Source of the DNA: Microbacterium sp. ABRD28
Lineage (GTDB): Bacteria; Actinomycetota; Actinomycetes; Actinomycetales; Microbacteriaceae
Assembly (NCBI RefSeq): GCF_003850245.1
Contig: NZ_CP031015.1
Location: 2,418,001 to 2,482,000 of the forward strand
Direction of reading: 5' to 3'
DNA: 64,000 nucleotides
Shown here: positions 42,014-50,601 of the stretch, piece by piece
How positions within the stretch are numbered: the first letter of the stretch is position 1
Layout of the letters: each line of letters begins with the position of its first letter
Program-made: the position numbers and the translations under genes
The notes under the pieces: generated by a model
The model's input: the letters and a program-made list of their open reading frames with translations, nothing else
Told to the model about the DNA's origin: nothing
Databases searched by the model: none

Positions 42014-43159
42014 ATGTCACTGCTCTATCTCGACAACGCCGCCACGACTCCGGTGCGACCGGAGGTCGTCGAGGCCATGACGCCGTATCTGAGCCGCTGG
42101 TTCGGAAACCCGTCGAGTCACCACACCGTCGGCGAGGCCGCTGCCGCCGCCCTCGAAGACGCCCGCGCGCGCGTGGCGAGGGTCGTGGGGATGCGGCCCG
42201 GCGACATCGTCTTCACCTCGGGCGGCACCGAGGCCGACAACCTCGCGGTGAAGGGGATCGCGATCGCGGCCCAGCAGCATCGCGCCGCGCGTCACGTGGT
42301 GACCTCGCCCATCGAGCACGAGGCGATCCTGGAGTCGGTGGATTTCCTCAGGCGCATCCACGGCTTCGCGGTGACCATGCTTCCCGTCGACCACGACGGC
42401 CGGATCGACCCCGCGGAGGTCGCCGGTGCCCTTCGGGAGGACACCGCCGTCGTCGCCGTCGGCTACGCCAACAACGAGGTGGGCACGGTGCAGGATGTCG
42501 CGGCGATCGCCACCGTCACCGGCGCCCGACGCATCCCCCTCCATCTCGATGCGGTGCAGGCCGCCGGATGGCTCCCCCTCGCCGGCACCGGAGCCGACAG
42601 TCTCGCGATCGCCGGCCACAAGGTCGGCGCCCCCAAGGGGACGGGAGTCCTCGTCGTTCGGGGCCGTGTCCCCGTCGAACCGCTGTTCCACGGCGGCGGG
42701 CAGGAGCGGGGGCGCCGAAGCGGAACCGAAGACGTCGCCGGCGCGGTGGCCCTCGCGACGGCGCTCGAACTGGCCGAAGCCGAACGGGTGACCAGCAGCG
42801 CGCGTGCGAGCGCCACACGGGACCGCTTCATCGCGGGCGTGCGCACTCGGGTGCCCGAGGCCCGACTCACCGGCCACCCCACCGAGAGACTTCCCGGAAC
42901 GGCGAGCTTCGTCTTCCCCGGCACCTCCGGCGAGGCGATCCTGCTCGAGCTCGAGCGACGAGGAGTGGTGTCCTCGAGCGGATCGGCGTGCGCGGCAGGC
43001 AGCGATGAGCCCTCGCACGTCCTGCTCGCGATGGGATTCGCGCCCGAGGTCGCGCAGACCGCCGTCCGATTCAGCTTTCCCCACCACCCGGACCTGGATG
43101 CCGACGGGTTGGCCGACCAGGTCGCCGCGGCCGTCCGGGCGGTACGATCGGCCCCGTGA
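42014..43159 (+). CDS. Cysteine desulfurase, NifS/IscS family
   Basis: 381 residues. PLP lysine lies in SLAIAGHKVGAPKGTG, N-terminal motif YLDNAATTPVRPEV, ESP-type substrate motif SPIEHEAILES, and the active-site Cys is in SSSGSACAAGSDEPSHV. It removes sulfur from cysteine for Fe-S assembly. Presence directly after nadC in a nad operon suggests a dedicated sulfur source for the NadA cluster, as seen in other bacteria where nifS-like genes accompany nadA. The ATG at 42014 is preferred; a GTG at 42011 is adjacent. The stop overlaps the glycosyltransferase GTG. Confidence 0.94.
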   Translation: MSLLYLDNAATTPVRPEVVEAMTPYLSRWFGNPSSHHTVGEAAAAALEDARARVARVVGMRPGDIVFTSGGTEADNLAVKGIAIAAQQHRAARHVVTSPIEHEAILESVDFLRRIHGFAVTMLPVDHDGRIDPAEVAGALREDTAVVAVGYANNEVGTVQDVAAIATVTGARRIPLHLDAVQAAGWLPLAGTGADSLAIAGHKVGAPKGTGVLVVRGRVPVEPLFHGGGQERGRRSGTEDVAGAVALATALELAEAERVTSSARASATRDRFIAGVRTRVPEARLTGHPTERLPGTASFVFPGTSGEAILLELERRGVVSSSGSACAAGSDEPSHVLLAMGFAPEVAQTAVRFSFPHHPDLDADGLADQVAAAVRAVRSAP

Positions 43160-44097
43160 CACCCGCCCTCACCGTCATCGTCCCGGGGTTCGACGTCGGG
43201 CCCTGGGTGGCGGAGGCGCTGGCGTCACTGCAGGCCCAGTCGTTCCGCGCGTGGCGCGCCGTGCTCGTCGACGACGGCTCCACCGACGACACCGCGGAGA
43301 TCTTCGCGGCGGCTGCCGCGGAGGACGAGCGTTTCTCGGTGATCAGCCACGCCGGACGGCGCGGACTGGCTGCGGCTCGCAACACGGGCCTGGGCCTGGT
43401 CGACACCCCCTATCTGGCCTTCCTCGACGGAGACGACCGCTTCACACCCACCGCTCTCGAGCGCCTCATCAGCGTCCTCGACGACACCGGCAGCGACTTC
43501 GTCGTCGGCGCCTACGTGCGGCTGCGAGCCGACGAGAGCGGGGCCTACGCCGCAGGACCTGTCCAGCCCTGGGTCGCCGCCGCGACCGACCCCGAGCGTC
43601 GACGCACCTCCCTCCAGGAGCATCCTGCGGCATCGGGCAACATCGTCGCCTGGTCCAAGGTCAGCAGGCATGACTTCTGGCAGCGCGCGGGGCTGCGTTT
43701 CCCGGAGGGGCGGCTGTACGAGGATCAGATCCTCGCCCAGCGGATGTACGCCGCCGCGCGGTCGTTCGATGTGATCCCCGATGTCGTGGTCGAATGGCGC
43801 GAACGCGCGGACGGGTCGTCGATCACCCAGCACAGGGAGGCCCTGCCGGTGCTGCGCGACTATCTCGACGGACTCCGTGGCGGGCTCGAGATCCTGGATG
43901 CCGCGGGGCACCCGGCCGCCGTGCGCGCGCGGATCGAGCTCATTCTGACCCTGGATCTTCCGCCCCTCGTGAGCATCGCCCGCACCCATCCCGACGGCGC
44001 CTACCGGCGCGCGCTGGGCGCCTTCGTCCGCGACCTGCAGGGGCGCGGGTCGGACCGCGTCGTCACGCCGGAGGTGTCGGCCGCCGCCCTCTGGTGA
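43156..44097 (+). CDS. Family 2 glycosyltransferase
   Basis: 313 residues of the GT-A fold. Nucleotide-sugar motifs are VIVPGFDVGPWVAEAL (about 7-22), VLVDDGSTDDT (about 36-46), GLAAARNTGL, and the DxD-equivalent LAFLDGDDRFTP (about 89-100). The acidic catalytic region EGRLYEDQIL follows near 193. It should transfer a sugar from a nucleotide donor to an envelope acceptor. The GTG start overlaps the cysteine desulfurase stop (GTGA), so it is read as the sixth gene of the nad operon; no functional tie to NAD is evident. Confidence 0.9.
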   Translation: MTPALTVIVPGFDVGPWVAEALASLQAQSFRAWRAVLVDDGSTDDTAEIFAAAAAEDERFSVISHAGRRGLAAARNTGLGLVDTPYLAFLDGDDRFTPTALERLISVLDDTGSDFVVGAYVRLRADESGAYAAGPVQPWVAAATDPERRRTSLQEHPAASGNIVAWSKVSRHDFWQRAGLRFPEGRLYEDQILAQRMYAAARSFDVIPDVVVEWRERADGSSITQHREALPVLRDYLDGLRGGLEILDAAGHPAAVRARIELILTLDLPPLVSIARTHPDGAYRRALGAFVRDLQGRGSDRVVTPEVSAAALW

Positions 44098-44099
44098 GC

Positions 44100-46142
44100 T
44101 CAGGGCAGCGGACGGTCGGGGAGGACGACGACCGGCTCGGTGAGCAGCCGCGCGACCTCCTCGCGATCGCGCCGGAGCTCGGCGTCGACCTGCGGCTCGG
44201 GCGCCCCGTCCGGCGCGCGGTCCGCTCGACGGTCGGGGAGGTCGGCCGGCTCGTCTTCGGCCTCCGCCTCGAGCACCCGCGTCGTGGCGAGCTGCTGCGC
44301 GGCGAGCTCGGCGTAGAGTCCCCCCGCGGCCACGAGCTCGCTGTGCGTCCCCGACTCCACGATCCGCCCGGCCTCGATCACGTGGATGACGTCGGCGGCG
44401 ATGACGGTCGACAGGCGGTGGGCGATCGAGAGCGTGGTCCGCCCCTTGGCCGCGGCGTCGAGCGCCTCCTGCACCACCCGCTCCGAGACGGTGTCCAGGG
44501 CCGATGTCGCCTCGTCCAGGAGCAGGACGGGCGGGTCTTTCAGCAGAACCCGCGCGATCGCGATCCGCTGCTTCTCACCGCCCGACAGCCGGTAGCCGCG
44601 CTCGCCGACCACGGTGTCGTACCCGCGCTCGAATCCGGTGATGACGTGGTGGATGTTCGCTGCTCGGCACGCCGACTCGAGCTCGGCGTCGGTTGCATCG
44701 GGCTTGGCATATCGGAGGTTCTGTCGAATCGTGGCGTGGAAGAGATACGTCTCCTGCGAGACGATCCCGATCCGGTCGATGATCGACTCCTGGGTGAGAT
44801 GGCGCACGTCCTCGCCGGCGAAGAGCACGGCGCCGTCACCGGCCTCGTAGAAGCGGGGCGTCAGATAGAGCACGGTGGTCTTCCCCGCCCCCGAGGGTCC
44901 GACGAAGGCGACGTGCTGCCCGGGCTCCGCGACGAACGAGATGCCGGCGAGGGTGGGCCGCGTCTGCGGTGCCGCATCGGGGTAGCGGAACACCACGTCG
45001 CGGAACTCGATCCGCCCCACAGGTCCGGGGGCATCGGCGACGTCGATCGCGTCGGGAGCGTCGCTGATGGCAGGAGTGAGGTCGAGGTACTCGAAGATGC
45101 GGGCGAACAGAGCGGTGGATGTCTGCAGATCCAGGGCGACGCGCATGAGACCCATGAGCGGCATGAGCAGTCGCGCCTGCACCGTGGTGAAGGCGACGAT
45201 CGTCCCCGCCGTGATCGCGTCGGCGCCGCCGGTCACCAGAAGCCCGGCGACCAGGTAGATCACGGCCGGCACGCTGGACATGAGCACCTGCACGACGGCG
45301 AAGAAGCCCTGACCGCTCATCGCCCGCCGCACCTGCAGTCGTACCTGGTTGACGTTCTCGTCGGCGTAGCGCGCCGATTCGGTGCGCTGCCGGTTGAACG
45401 ACTTCGACAGCAGGATGCCCGAGACGCTGAGCGTCTCCTGCGTGATCGAGGTCAGCTCCGACAGCGACTCCTGGGTCTCTCCGGCGATCCGCGCGCGCAC
45501 CTGACCGACGCGGCGCTGCACGATGACGAGGAACGGCATCATGACCACGGCGATGATCGTCAGGCGCCAGTCGATGATGATCATCGCGACGAGCGACGCG
45601 ATGACGGTGACGACGTTGCCGAGGATGCTCGTGACGGTGTTGGTGAGGACGCCGGAGACCCCGCCGACGTCGTTCTGCAGTCGGGACTGGATGACGCCCG
45701 TCTTGGTCCGGGTGAAGAAGGCCAGTTCCATCGCCTGGAGGTGATCGAAGAGGCGCACTCGAAGATCGCCCGTCACGCGATTGCCCACGGTCGAGGTGAG
45801 CCACGTCTGGACCACGCCCAGCACGGCGGAGAGGAGGAACAAGCCGATCATGATCGCGACGAGCCGGGCGAGGAGGGGGATGTCGGGTGATCCCCCGTCG
45901 ACGGGGAACAGGGCGTCGTCGAAGATCCGCTGCACCAGGAGCGGCGGGATGACCGCGACACCGGCGCCGACGACGACGAGGATGCCCGTCAACGTGATTC
46001 GTCCGAGGTACGGACGGAAGAGGGCCACGACGCGGCGGCCCAGGTTCGGGATCTTCGGCGCCTCGGCGTTCAGCCGGCGCTGCGCTTCGATGTCGACCGG
46101 CCGGAAGCCGCCGGGAGCTCCCCCGCCGCCTCCCCCGCGCAT
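44100..46142 (-). CDS. ABC exporter, fused transmembrane and ATPase domains
   Basis: 680 residues. Six membrane helices span about 45-350, followed by one nucleotide-binding domain: Walker A GPSGAGKTT (about 423-431), Q-loop SQETYLFHATIRQ, signature LSGGEKQRIAIARVL and Walker B VLLLDEATSALD. A polyglycine N-terminus and an 80-residue acidic tail are extra. It is a half-transporter that should dimerise; substrate unknown, drug or lipid export being typical. ATG at 46142; an in-frame GTG at 46148 is possible. The same frame stays open another 685 codons antisense to the MFS gene, which is a composition artefact. Confidence 0.93.
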   Translation of the reverse strand: MRGGGGGGAPGGFRPVDIEAQRRLNAEAPKIPNLGRRVVALFRPYLGRITLTGILVVVGAGVAVIPPLLVQRIFDDALFPVDGGSPDIPLLARLVAIMIGLFLLSAVLGVVQTWLTSTVGNRVTGDLRVRLFDHLQAMELAFFTRTKTGVIQSRLQNDVGGVSGVLTNTVTSILGNVVTVIASLVAMIIIDWRLTIIAVVMMPFLVIVQRRVGQVRARIAGETQESLSELTSITQETLSVSGILLSKSFNRQRTESARYADENVNQVRLQVRRAMSGQGFFAVVQVLMSSVPAVIYLVAGLLVTGGADAITAGTIVAFTTVQARLLMPLMGLMRVALDLQTSTALFARIFEYLDLTPAISDAPDAIDVADAPGPVGRIEFRDVVFRYPDAAPQTRPTLAGISFVAEPGQHVAFVGPSGAGKTTVLYLTPRFYEAGDGAVLFAGEDVRHLTQESIIDRIGIVSQETYLFHATIRQNLRYAKPDATDAELESACRAANIHHVITGFERGYDTVVGERGYRLSGGEKQRIAIARVLLKDPPVLLLDEATSALDTVSERVVQEALDAAAKGRTTLSIAHRLSTVIAADVIHVIEAGRIVESGTHSELVAAGGLYAELAAQQLATTRVLEAEAEDEPADLPDRRADRAPDGAPEPQVDAELRRDREEVARLLTEPVVVLPDRPLP

Positions 46143-46199
46143 ACTCACCTTCGCCAGCCTACTGACGCCCACCCCCACCGGCTCGGTAGGGTGTGACCC

Positions 46200-46409
46200 A
46201 TGAGCGAGACCACTCCGGAACAGCCCGCCCGCGACGGGGAGGACCTCGCCGAGATCCGTGCAGAGATCGACGAGTTGAAGGCCGTGCCGGAGGAGGAGCT
46301 GGTGTCCCCGACACCGGCGGCACTCCTGGCCGCCGAGCCAGAGCCCGAGCCCACCGATCCGATCGGGTCGGCGGACGACGACGACACCCAGCCGACCACC
46401 GCGCTCTGA
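46200..46409 (+). CDS. Small acidic protein of unknown function (69 aa)
   Basis: 69 residues, strongly acidic, ending in a DDDDTQPTTAL tail, with one predicted helix (about 13-30, DLAEIRAEIDELKAVPEEE). No family is recognised. It is divergent from the ABC exporter with 57 bp between starts. TAGGGT (46187-46192) lies seven bases before the ATG, near leaderless geometry, and a strong hairpin follows the stop, so the unit looks like a genuine monocistronic gene. Confidence 0.6.
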   Translation: MSETTPEQPARDGEDLAEIRAEIDELKAVPEEELVSPTPAALLAAEPEPEPTDPIGSADDDDTQPTTAL

Positions 46410-46428
46410 CGATCCGGCGAGAACGGAT

Positions 46429-46461
46429 CCGCCTCCGACGGGAATGCCCTGTCGGAGGCGG
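46429..46461 (+). terminator. Hairpin terminator after the 69-aa gene
   Basis: CCGCCTCCGAC (46429-46439) pairs with GTCGGAGGCGG (46451-46461); the inner GGG and CCC extend the stem around AATG with a one-base bulge. It lies 20 bp past the stop. Confidence 0.8.
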
Positions 46462-46550
46462 CGGTTAGCCTCAGACAGTCCTCGTGGATCACGCGCGCGC
46501 GTGCGTCGTCCGTGAACCTCCGCTTTCTTCCGCCCGCCCTGAGGAGCCCC

Positions 46551-48068
46551 GTGGCAGCCACCGACACCGTCCCCACCGCCGGCGCCGTTCGCGACGCCGC
46601 GACGCCCGCGACGCTCAGCCCGATCGAGAGCCGCATCATCTGGCTGTTGCTGGCCGCAGCGTTCGTGGCGATCCTGAACGAGACCACGATGGGCATCGCG
46701 ATCCCGCGTCTCATCGTCGACCTCGGAATCACCGCCGTCGCCGCCCAGTGGCTGACGACCGCCTTCATGCTGACGATGGCCGTCGTGATCCCCATCACGG
46801 GCTTCCTCCTGCGCCGATTCACGACCCGGCAGATGTTCATCGCCGCGATGAGCCTGTTCTCGCTCGGTACCCTGATCGCGTTCCTGTCCCCCGGCTTCCC
46901 CATGCTCCTGGTCGCCCGCGTCGTGCAGGCGTCGGGAACGGCGATCATGATGCCGCTGCTCATGACGACGATCATGAACGTCGTCCCGCCGCAGTCCCGC
47001 GGGCGCATGATGGGGCGGGTCAGCATCGTCATCTCCCTCGCTCCGGCCATCGGCCCGTCGCTGTCGGGCTTCCTCATCGACACCGTCGGCTGGCGCTGGA
47101 ACTTCGGTGTCGTCCTCCCGATCGCCCTGGTCGCCCTCGCCGTCGGGGCGATCTGGATCCGCAACCTCGGCGAGACCACGCGCGCCCCGATCGACGTGCT
47201 CTCGGTGATCCTCTCCGCCCTCGGCTTCGGCGGCCTGGTCTATGGACTTAGCCAGATCGGCGGCGCCGCGGCGGCACATGGCGGCACCGCCGCCGAGGAG
47301 GCGTCGGCGTCGGCCACCGCGACCGTCTCCCTCGTCGTGGCGTTCTCGGTCGGTGTGATCGCGCTGGCGCTCTTCGCCTGGCGGCAGATCCGGCTGCAGC
47401 GCACCGACGACGCCCTGCTCGACCTGCGGGTGTTCACCTTCCGCAACTTCAGCTTCGCCACCGGCCACATGACGCTGCTCTCGGCGGCCTTCTTCGGGAT
47501 CATCACCGTGCTGCCGCTCTACGCGCAGAACGTGGTGGGCCTCGACCCGTTCATGTCGGGCCTCATCGTCCTGCCCGGCGCCCTGGCCATGGGTCTCGCG
47601 GGCCCGATCGTGGGTCGCATCTACGACCGGTACGGCACTCGGGTCCTTCTCGTCCCGGGCACCGTGATCGCCGTCGGGATGCTGTGGGTCTTCACGATGT
47701 TCACCGCGACCACGCCGGTCTGGGCCATCGCCGCGGGCCAGACCGCGCTGTCGATCGGTCTCGCACTGTCGTTCACGCCGCTCTTCACGGCGTCGCTGGC
47801 GTCGCTTGATCGGAAGTACTACTCGTACGGCTCGGCGGTGGTCGGAACGGTGCAGCAGGTCGCCGGGGCAGCCGGCATCGCCCTGTTCATCACCGTGATG
47901 TCGAGCGTGCAGGCCGCCGCCGAGGCGTCCGGCGCTGAAGATGCGGGCGCGCAGGGCGCTCACGCAGCGTTCCTCCTCGCAGCGATCGTGTCGCTGCCGC
48001 TGCTGTTCAGCGCCTTCCTGGTGCGCAAGCCCGCCGACGAAGGGCTTCCCCTCCCCGCGGCGCACTGA
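46551..48068 (+). CDS. MFS multidrug transporter, DHA2 family (14 helices)
   Basis: 505 residues from a GTG with GAGGAG 4 bp upstream; a GTG 39 bp earlier has no such site. About 14 hydrophobic segments are visible, with the DHA2 features LNETTMGIAIPRLIVDLG (helix 1), WLTTAFMLTMAVVIP (helix 2), and motif C ISLAPAIGPSLSGFLI in helix 5. These proton-driven antiporters export cationic drugs, dyes or metabolites. The central loop holds an Ala-rich insertion (AAAHGGTAAEEASASATA). No regulator is adjacent. Confidence 0.9.
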   Translation: MAATDTVPTAGAVRDAATPATLSPIESRIIWLLLAAAFVAILNETTMGIAIPRLIVDLGITAVAAQWLTTAFMLTMAVVIPITGFLLRRFTTRQMFIAAMSLFSLGTLIAFLSPGFPMLLVARVVQASGTAIMMPLLMTTIMNVVPPQSRGRMMGRVSIVISLAPAIGPSLSGFLIDTVGWRWNFGVVLPIALVALAVGAIWIRNLGETTRAPIDVLSVILSALGFGGLVYGLSQIGGAAAAHGGTAAEEASASATATVSLVVAFSVGVIALALFAWRQIRLQRTDDALLDLRVFTFRNFSFATGHMTLLSAAFFGIITVLPLYAQNVVGLDPFMSGLIVLPGALAMGLAGPIVGRIYDRYGTRVLLVPGTVIAVGMLWVFTMFTATTPVWAIAAGQTALSIGLALSFTPLFTASLASLDRKYYSYGSAVVGTVQQVAGAAGIALFITVMSSVQAAAEASGAEDAGAQGAHAAFLLAAIVSLPLLFSAFLVRKPADEGLPLPAAH

Positions 48069-48156
48069 GGCGTAGCCGTCACGGGTGTCGGGGGCAAGTC
48101 CCGGTCCGAGACGGCGGACCGGCCTAGCGTGGGGGCACCCCACGAAAGGAAGTGTC

Positions 48157-48705
48157 ATGGCCGAACTGAACGGCAAGACCGTCGCGTTCCTCCTCACCGA
48201 CGGTTACGAGGACAGCGAATTGACCAGTCCCTGGCAGGCGGTGACGGACGCCGGCGCCCAGGCGCACCTGATCTCCCCCGCATCGGGGAGTGTGACCGGC
48301 AAGAAGGGACACGAGCAGGCGGTCGACGTGGCGGTGACCGCCGCCGACGCGGCATCCTACGACGCCCTGGTGCTGCCCGGCGGCGTCGTCAACGCCGACC
48401 ATCTGCGAATGGACGAGGCCTCGGTGGCCTTCGCCCGCGCCTTCTTCTCCCAGCAGAAGCCGGTCGGCGTCATCTGCCACGGCGCCTGGATCCTCATCGA
48501 GGCCGGCGCGGTCGACGGCCGCACACTCACGAGCTATCCGAGCTTGAAGACCGATCTGACCAATGCCGGGGCCCGGTGGGTGGACGAGGAGGTCGTCGTC
48601 GACCAGGGACTCGTCTCGAGCCGGACACCCGACGACCTCCCGGCGTTCAATGCGAAGGTCGTCGAGGAGATCGCCGAGGGTACGCACGCCGGTCAGACGC
48701 TCTGA
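48157..48705 (+). CDS. DJ-1/PfpI family protein (type 1 glutamine amidotransferase-like)
   Basis: 182 residues of the PfpI/YhbO/YajL class. The nucleophile elbow is VGVICHGAWILIEAG with Cys near 106, the oxyanion/acidic site is LTDGYEDSELTSP with Glu18, and LVLPGGVVNADHLRMD forms the other wall. Family members act as deglycases, chaperones or stress proteins. AAAGGAAG precedes the ATG by six bases, and a TAGCGT -10 lies 26 bp upstream, giving a short ordinary leader. Confidence 0.9.
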   Translation: MAELNGKTVAFLLTDGYEDSELTSPWQAVTDAGAQAHLISPASGSVTGKKGHEQAVDVAVTAADAASYDALVLPGGVVNADHLRMDEASVAFARAFFSQQKPVGVICHGAWILIEAGAVDGRTLTSYPSLKTDLTNAGARWVDEEVVVDQGLVSSRTPDDLPAFNAKVVEEIAEGTHAGQTL

Positions 48706-48741
48706 GCGGCGTCGCGGGCGTGCGCGGAGTGGGCTGAGGAC

Positions 48742-48885
48742 TCAGACGCCGCAGGCGCTGCCCCCGCAGCACGAGCCCGCAGCTGCACCCGGCGCACCCA
48801 GGAGGTTCTCGCCCGGGACCAGGGGCTTGGCGTCGTCATCGGTCTGCGCGGCGGGGATCTGGGTGGCGGAGGTCTGAGTCGTCAT
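48742..48885 (-). CDS. 47-residue protein with a Cys-rich tail
   Basis: Too short for most callers. The product starts MTTQTSATQIPAAQ, passes LVPGENLLGAPGAA and ends SCCGGSACGV, with three Cys in nine residues. The frame is clean and a GGAGGG sequence abuts the ATG with almost no spacing. The tail could bind a metal or be modified; I do not recognise a family. It sits between the DJ-1 gene (tail to tail) and the Fpg/Nei gene, both damage-related, which is suggestive only. Confidence 0.6.
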   Translation of the reverse strand: MTTQTSATQIPAAQTDDDAKPLVPGENLLGAPGAAAGSCCGGSACGV

Positions 48886-48927
48886 CCCTCCATGCTAATC
48901 CGATCCCCGCTGCGCGGACGGGCCGGC

Positions 48928-49776
48928 TCAATCGACCGAGCCCTGACACACCGGACAGTACTGGGCGGCTCCCTTCGAGCCGGGGACATCCTCGACGATG
49001 CCTCCGCAGACCGGGCAGGCCTCGCCCGTCCGTCCGTGCACCCTCATCGACGCGGCCTTGGCCTGTTTCAACCGCGGCAGCGGGATGCTGCGTCGTGCAC
49101 GTACCGCCTCGGACAGCTCGTCGCGGATCGCCTCGAAAAGCACCTCCCTCTCGCCGTCGTCGAGGGCCGCCGCATGCGTCGTCGGGGCGATCTTCGCGCG
49201 ATGCAGGATCTCGTCGGAATAGGCGTTGCCGATACCGGAGATACTCTCCTGCTCTTGCAGAAGAGCCTTGAGCTGCTTGCGCCGGCCGAGGGTGATCCGG
49301 TCGAAATCGGCCCGGGTGTAGGTCGGCGACATCGGGTCGGGTCCGAGCTTCTTCACCGCGGGCACGTCCTGGGGGTGGTCCACGAGCGACAGGGCCAGCG
49401 AGAGCCATTCGCCGGCGTCGGTGAACTCCAGCGCGGTGTCGTCGTCGAGGTCGAGCGTGGCGATCACCGCAGCCGGCGGCGTCGAAGCACCGGACGAGTC
49501 TGCGGTCTCGTCGTCAGCCGCTTCCGCCTCGACGCGGTGACGGACCCACCCGGCGCGACCGAGGGTGACCACGAGGTCTCCTCGATCGGTGTCGATGTCC
49601 AGGTGCTTGCCGAAGCGCGTGACGCCCGTGATCGTCGCGCCGACGAGCCCCTCGGCCGGTCGGTCCCGCGTCTTCCACGAGCGGAACTCACCCACGTCCA
49701 CACCGATGATCCGGCGATGGGTCACGGCGTCGTCGAGGACGTCGGCGAGAACCTGGACTTCGGGCGACTCGGGCAT
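48928..49776 (-). CDS. Fpg/Nei family DNA glycosylase, actinobacterial subfamily
   Basis: 282 residues. The N-terminal catalytic Pro2-Glu3 are in MPESPEVQVLADVL. FGKHLDI supplies the DNA-binding Lys near 57, and SISGIGNAYSDEILHRAKI is the helix-two-turns-helix. The zinc finger is CPVCGG with a second CPVCQ near the C-terminus. The Arg found five residues before the third zinc Cys in classical Fpg is Gly here (GSKGAAQYC). This QYCPxCQ pattern matches an actinobacterial Fpg-like subgroup. It should excise oxidised bases, but the lesion range may differ from MutM. Confidence 0.9.
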   Translation of the reverse strand: MPESPEVQVLADVLDDAVTHRRIIGVDVGEFRSWKTRDRPAEGLVGATITGVTRFGKHLDIDTDRGDLVVTLGRAGWVRHRVEAEAADDETADSSGASTPPAAVIATLDLDDDTALEFTDAGEWLSLALSLVDHPQDVPAVKKLGPDPMSPTYTRADFDRITLGRRKQLKALLQEQESISGIGNAYSDEILHRAKIAPTTHAAALDDGEREVLFEAIRDELSEAVRARRSIPLPRLKQAKAASMRVHGRTGEACPVCGGIVEDVPGSKGAAQYCPVCQGSVD

Positions 49777-49821
49777 GCGGTCATCCTTTCATCGACGGCC
49801 GCGATGCGGCATCCGCCTGTC

Positions 49822-49827
49822 TACAAT
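49822..49827 (+). promoter_or_regulatory. -10 element TACAAT, leaderless geometry
   Basis: TACAAT (five of six consensus bases) ends six bases before the ATG at 49834. It is the best consensus example of the pattern in the window. Confidence 0.6.
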
Positions 49828-49833
49828 CTCGGG

Positions 49834-50196
49834 ATGGCGACCGCGACGATCTGGTGTCGGAGCAGAAGCGCCGGCGCGGTGTGCACCCGCCCCACCGGCC
49901 ACCCGGGCCTCCACAACCGCGTCGGCACCGGAAAGATGTGGTCGGACGCGGCGGCTGATCCCCCGTGGTGCGGAGGAAGCGGCACGAGGACGTCGGCCGC
50001 CCCTTCGCTGCCGGGCGGGTTTCCGCACGGCCGGGCCGTGTGCCCGGTCTGCTGGGGTTTCGTCGCCCTCGAGGACGGTGTGCTTGAGGACCACGACGCG
50101 TTCGCGGGTCCCGTCGACGACCGCGACGCCGCCGACCGCGCCGCATGGTTCAACACGTACGGCTGGTTCGACGGCGCTGCGGCGCCGTCGCCCTAG
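49834..50196 (+). CDS. Cys/His-containing protein of unknown function (120 aa)
   Basis: 120 residues. The N-terminus has CRSRSAGAVCTRPTGHPGLH, a C-x8-C-x(5)-GHxGxH pattern resembling small zinc-binding modules, and a later CPVC pair (around 70-73). Trp residues and an acidic C-terminus (FAGPVDDRDAADRAAWFN) make up the rest. No family is recognised. The start is fixed by the TACAAT element six bases upstream. Its stop overlaps by 4 bp the 3' end of the convergent hypothetical gene. Confidence 0.65.
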   Translation: MATATIWCRSRSAGAVCTRPTGHPGLHNRVGTGKMWSDAAADPPWCGGSGTRTSAAPSLPGGFPHGRAVCPVCWGFVALEDGVLEDHDAFAGPVDDRDAADRAAWFNTYGWFDGAAAPSP

Positions 50197-50522
50197 AACT
50201 CCTCGCCCCAGTTCAGCCCCTCACCGGAAGCCGAGGCGACCCGCATCACGGGTCGCTGCTCCCTCGTCAGAGACTGCAGCTGCGCCACCACGTCGGGCGC
50301 CGAGAGCTCCGCCCCCGACAGCGGGGCGTCCTTCACCACGATCTGACTTGCCGGCCCCACCAGGAACGTCGCCCCCACCGTGGAGCCGTCGGGCTCTCGG
50401 ACCGGGATCTCGACGATGTGGGCGGCGTGGGCAGCACCCAGGGATTCGCTGTATTCGAGGAGAGCCGTCGCGAGGTCATCCCCCGTCAGGAACTCGCTCC
50501 CGGCGTAGACGATGACTTTCAT
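50193..50522 (-). CDS. Hypothetical protein (109 aa)
   Basis: 109 residues beginning MKVIVYAGSEFLTGDDLATAL and ending GEGLNWGEEF. The composition and alternating hydrophobic strands suggest a compact alpha/beta fold. It is clearly coding by codon bias, but I recognise no motif or membrane segment. It overlaps the convergent Cys/His protein gene by 4 bp. Confidence 0.7.
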   Translation of the reverse strand: MKVIVYAGSEFLTGDDLATALLEYSESLGAAHAAHIVEIPVREPDGSTVGATFLVGPASQIVVKDAPLSGAELSAPDVVAQLQSLTREQRPVMRVASASGEGLNWGEEF

Positions 50523-50601
50523 GCCTCATGTCTACTCCGGCGATACGACCGAAGGGGGCCCCCTTGCCAACCCGGGGCCGGCGCGGTAGGCGCTCCGGGG
50601 C

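Noticed and set aside
44100..48197. One open frame of 1365 codons across the ABC exporter and the MFS gene's antisense strand
   Set aside because: Only the first half (44100-46142) has family similarity. The rest lies opposite a clear MFS gene and reflects the scarcity of stop codons in high-GC antisense frames.
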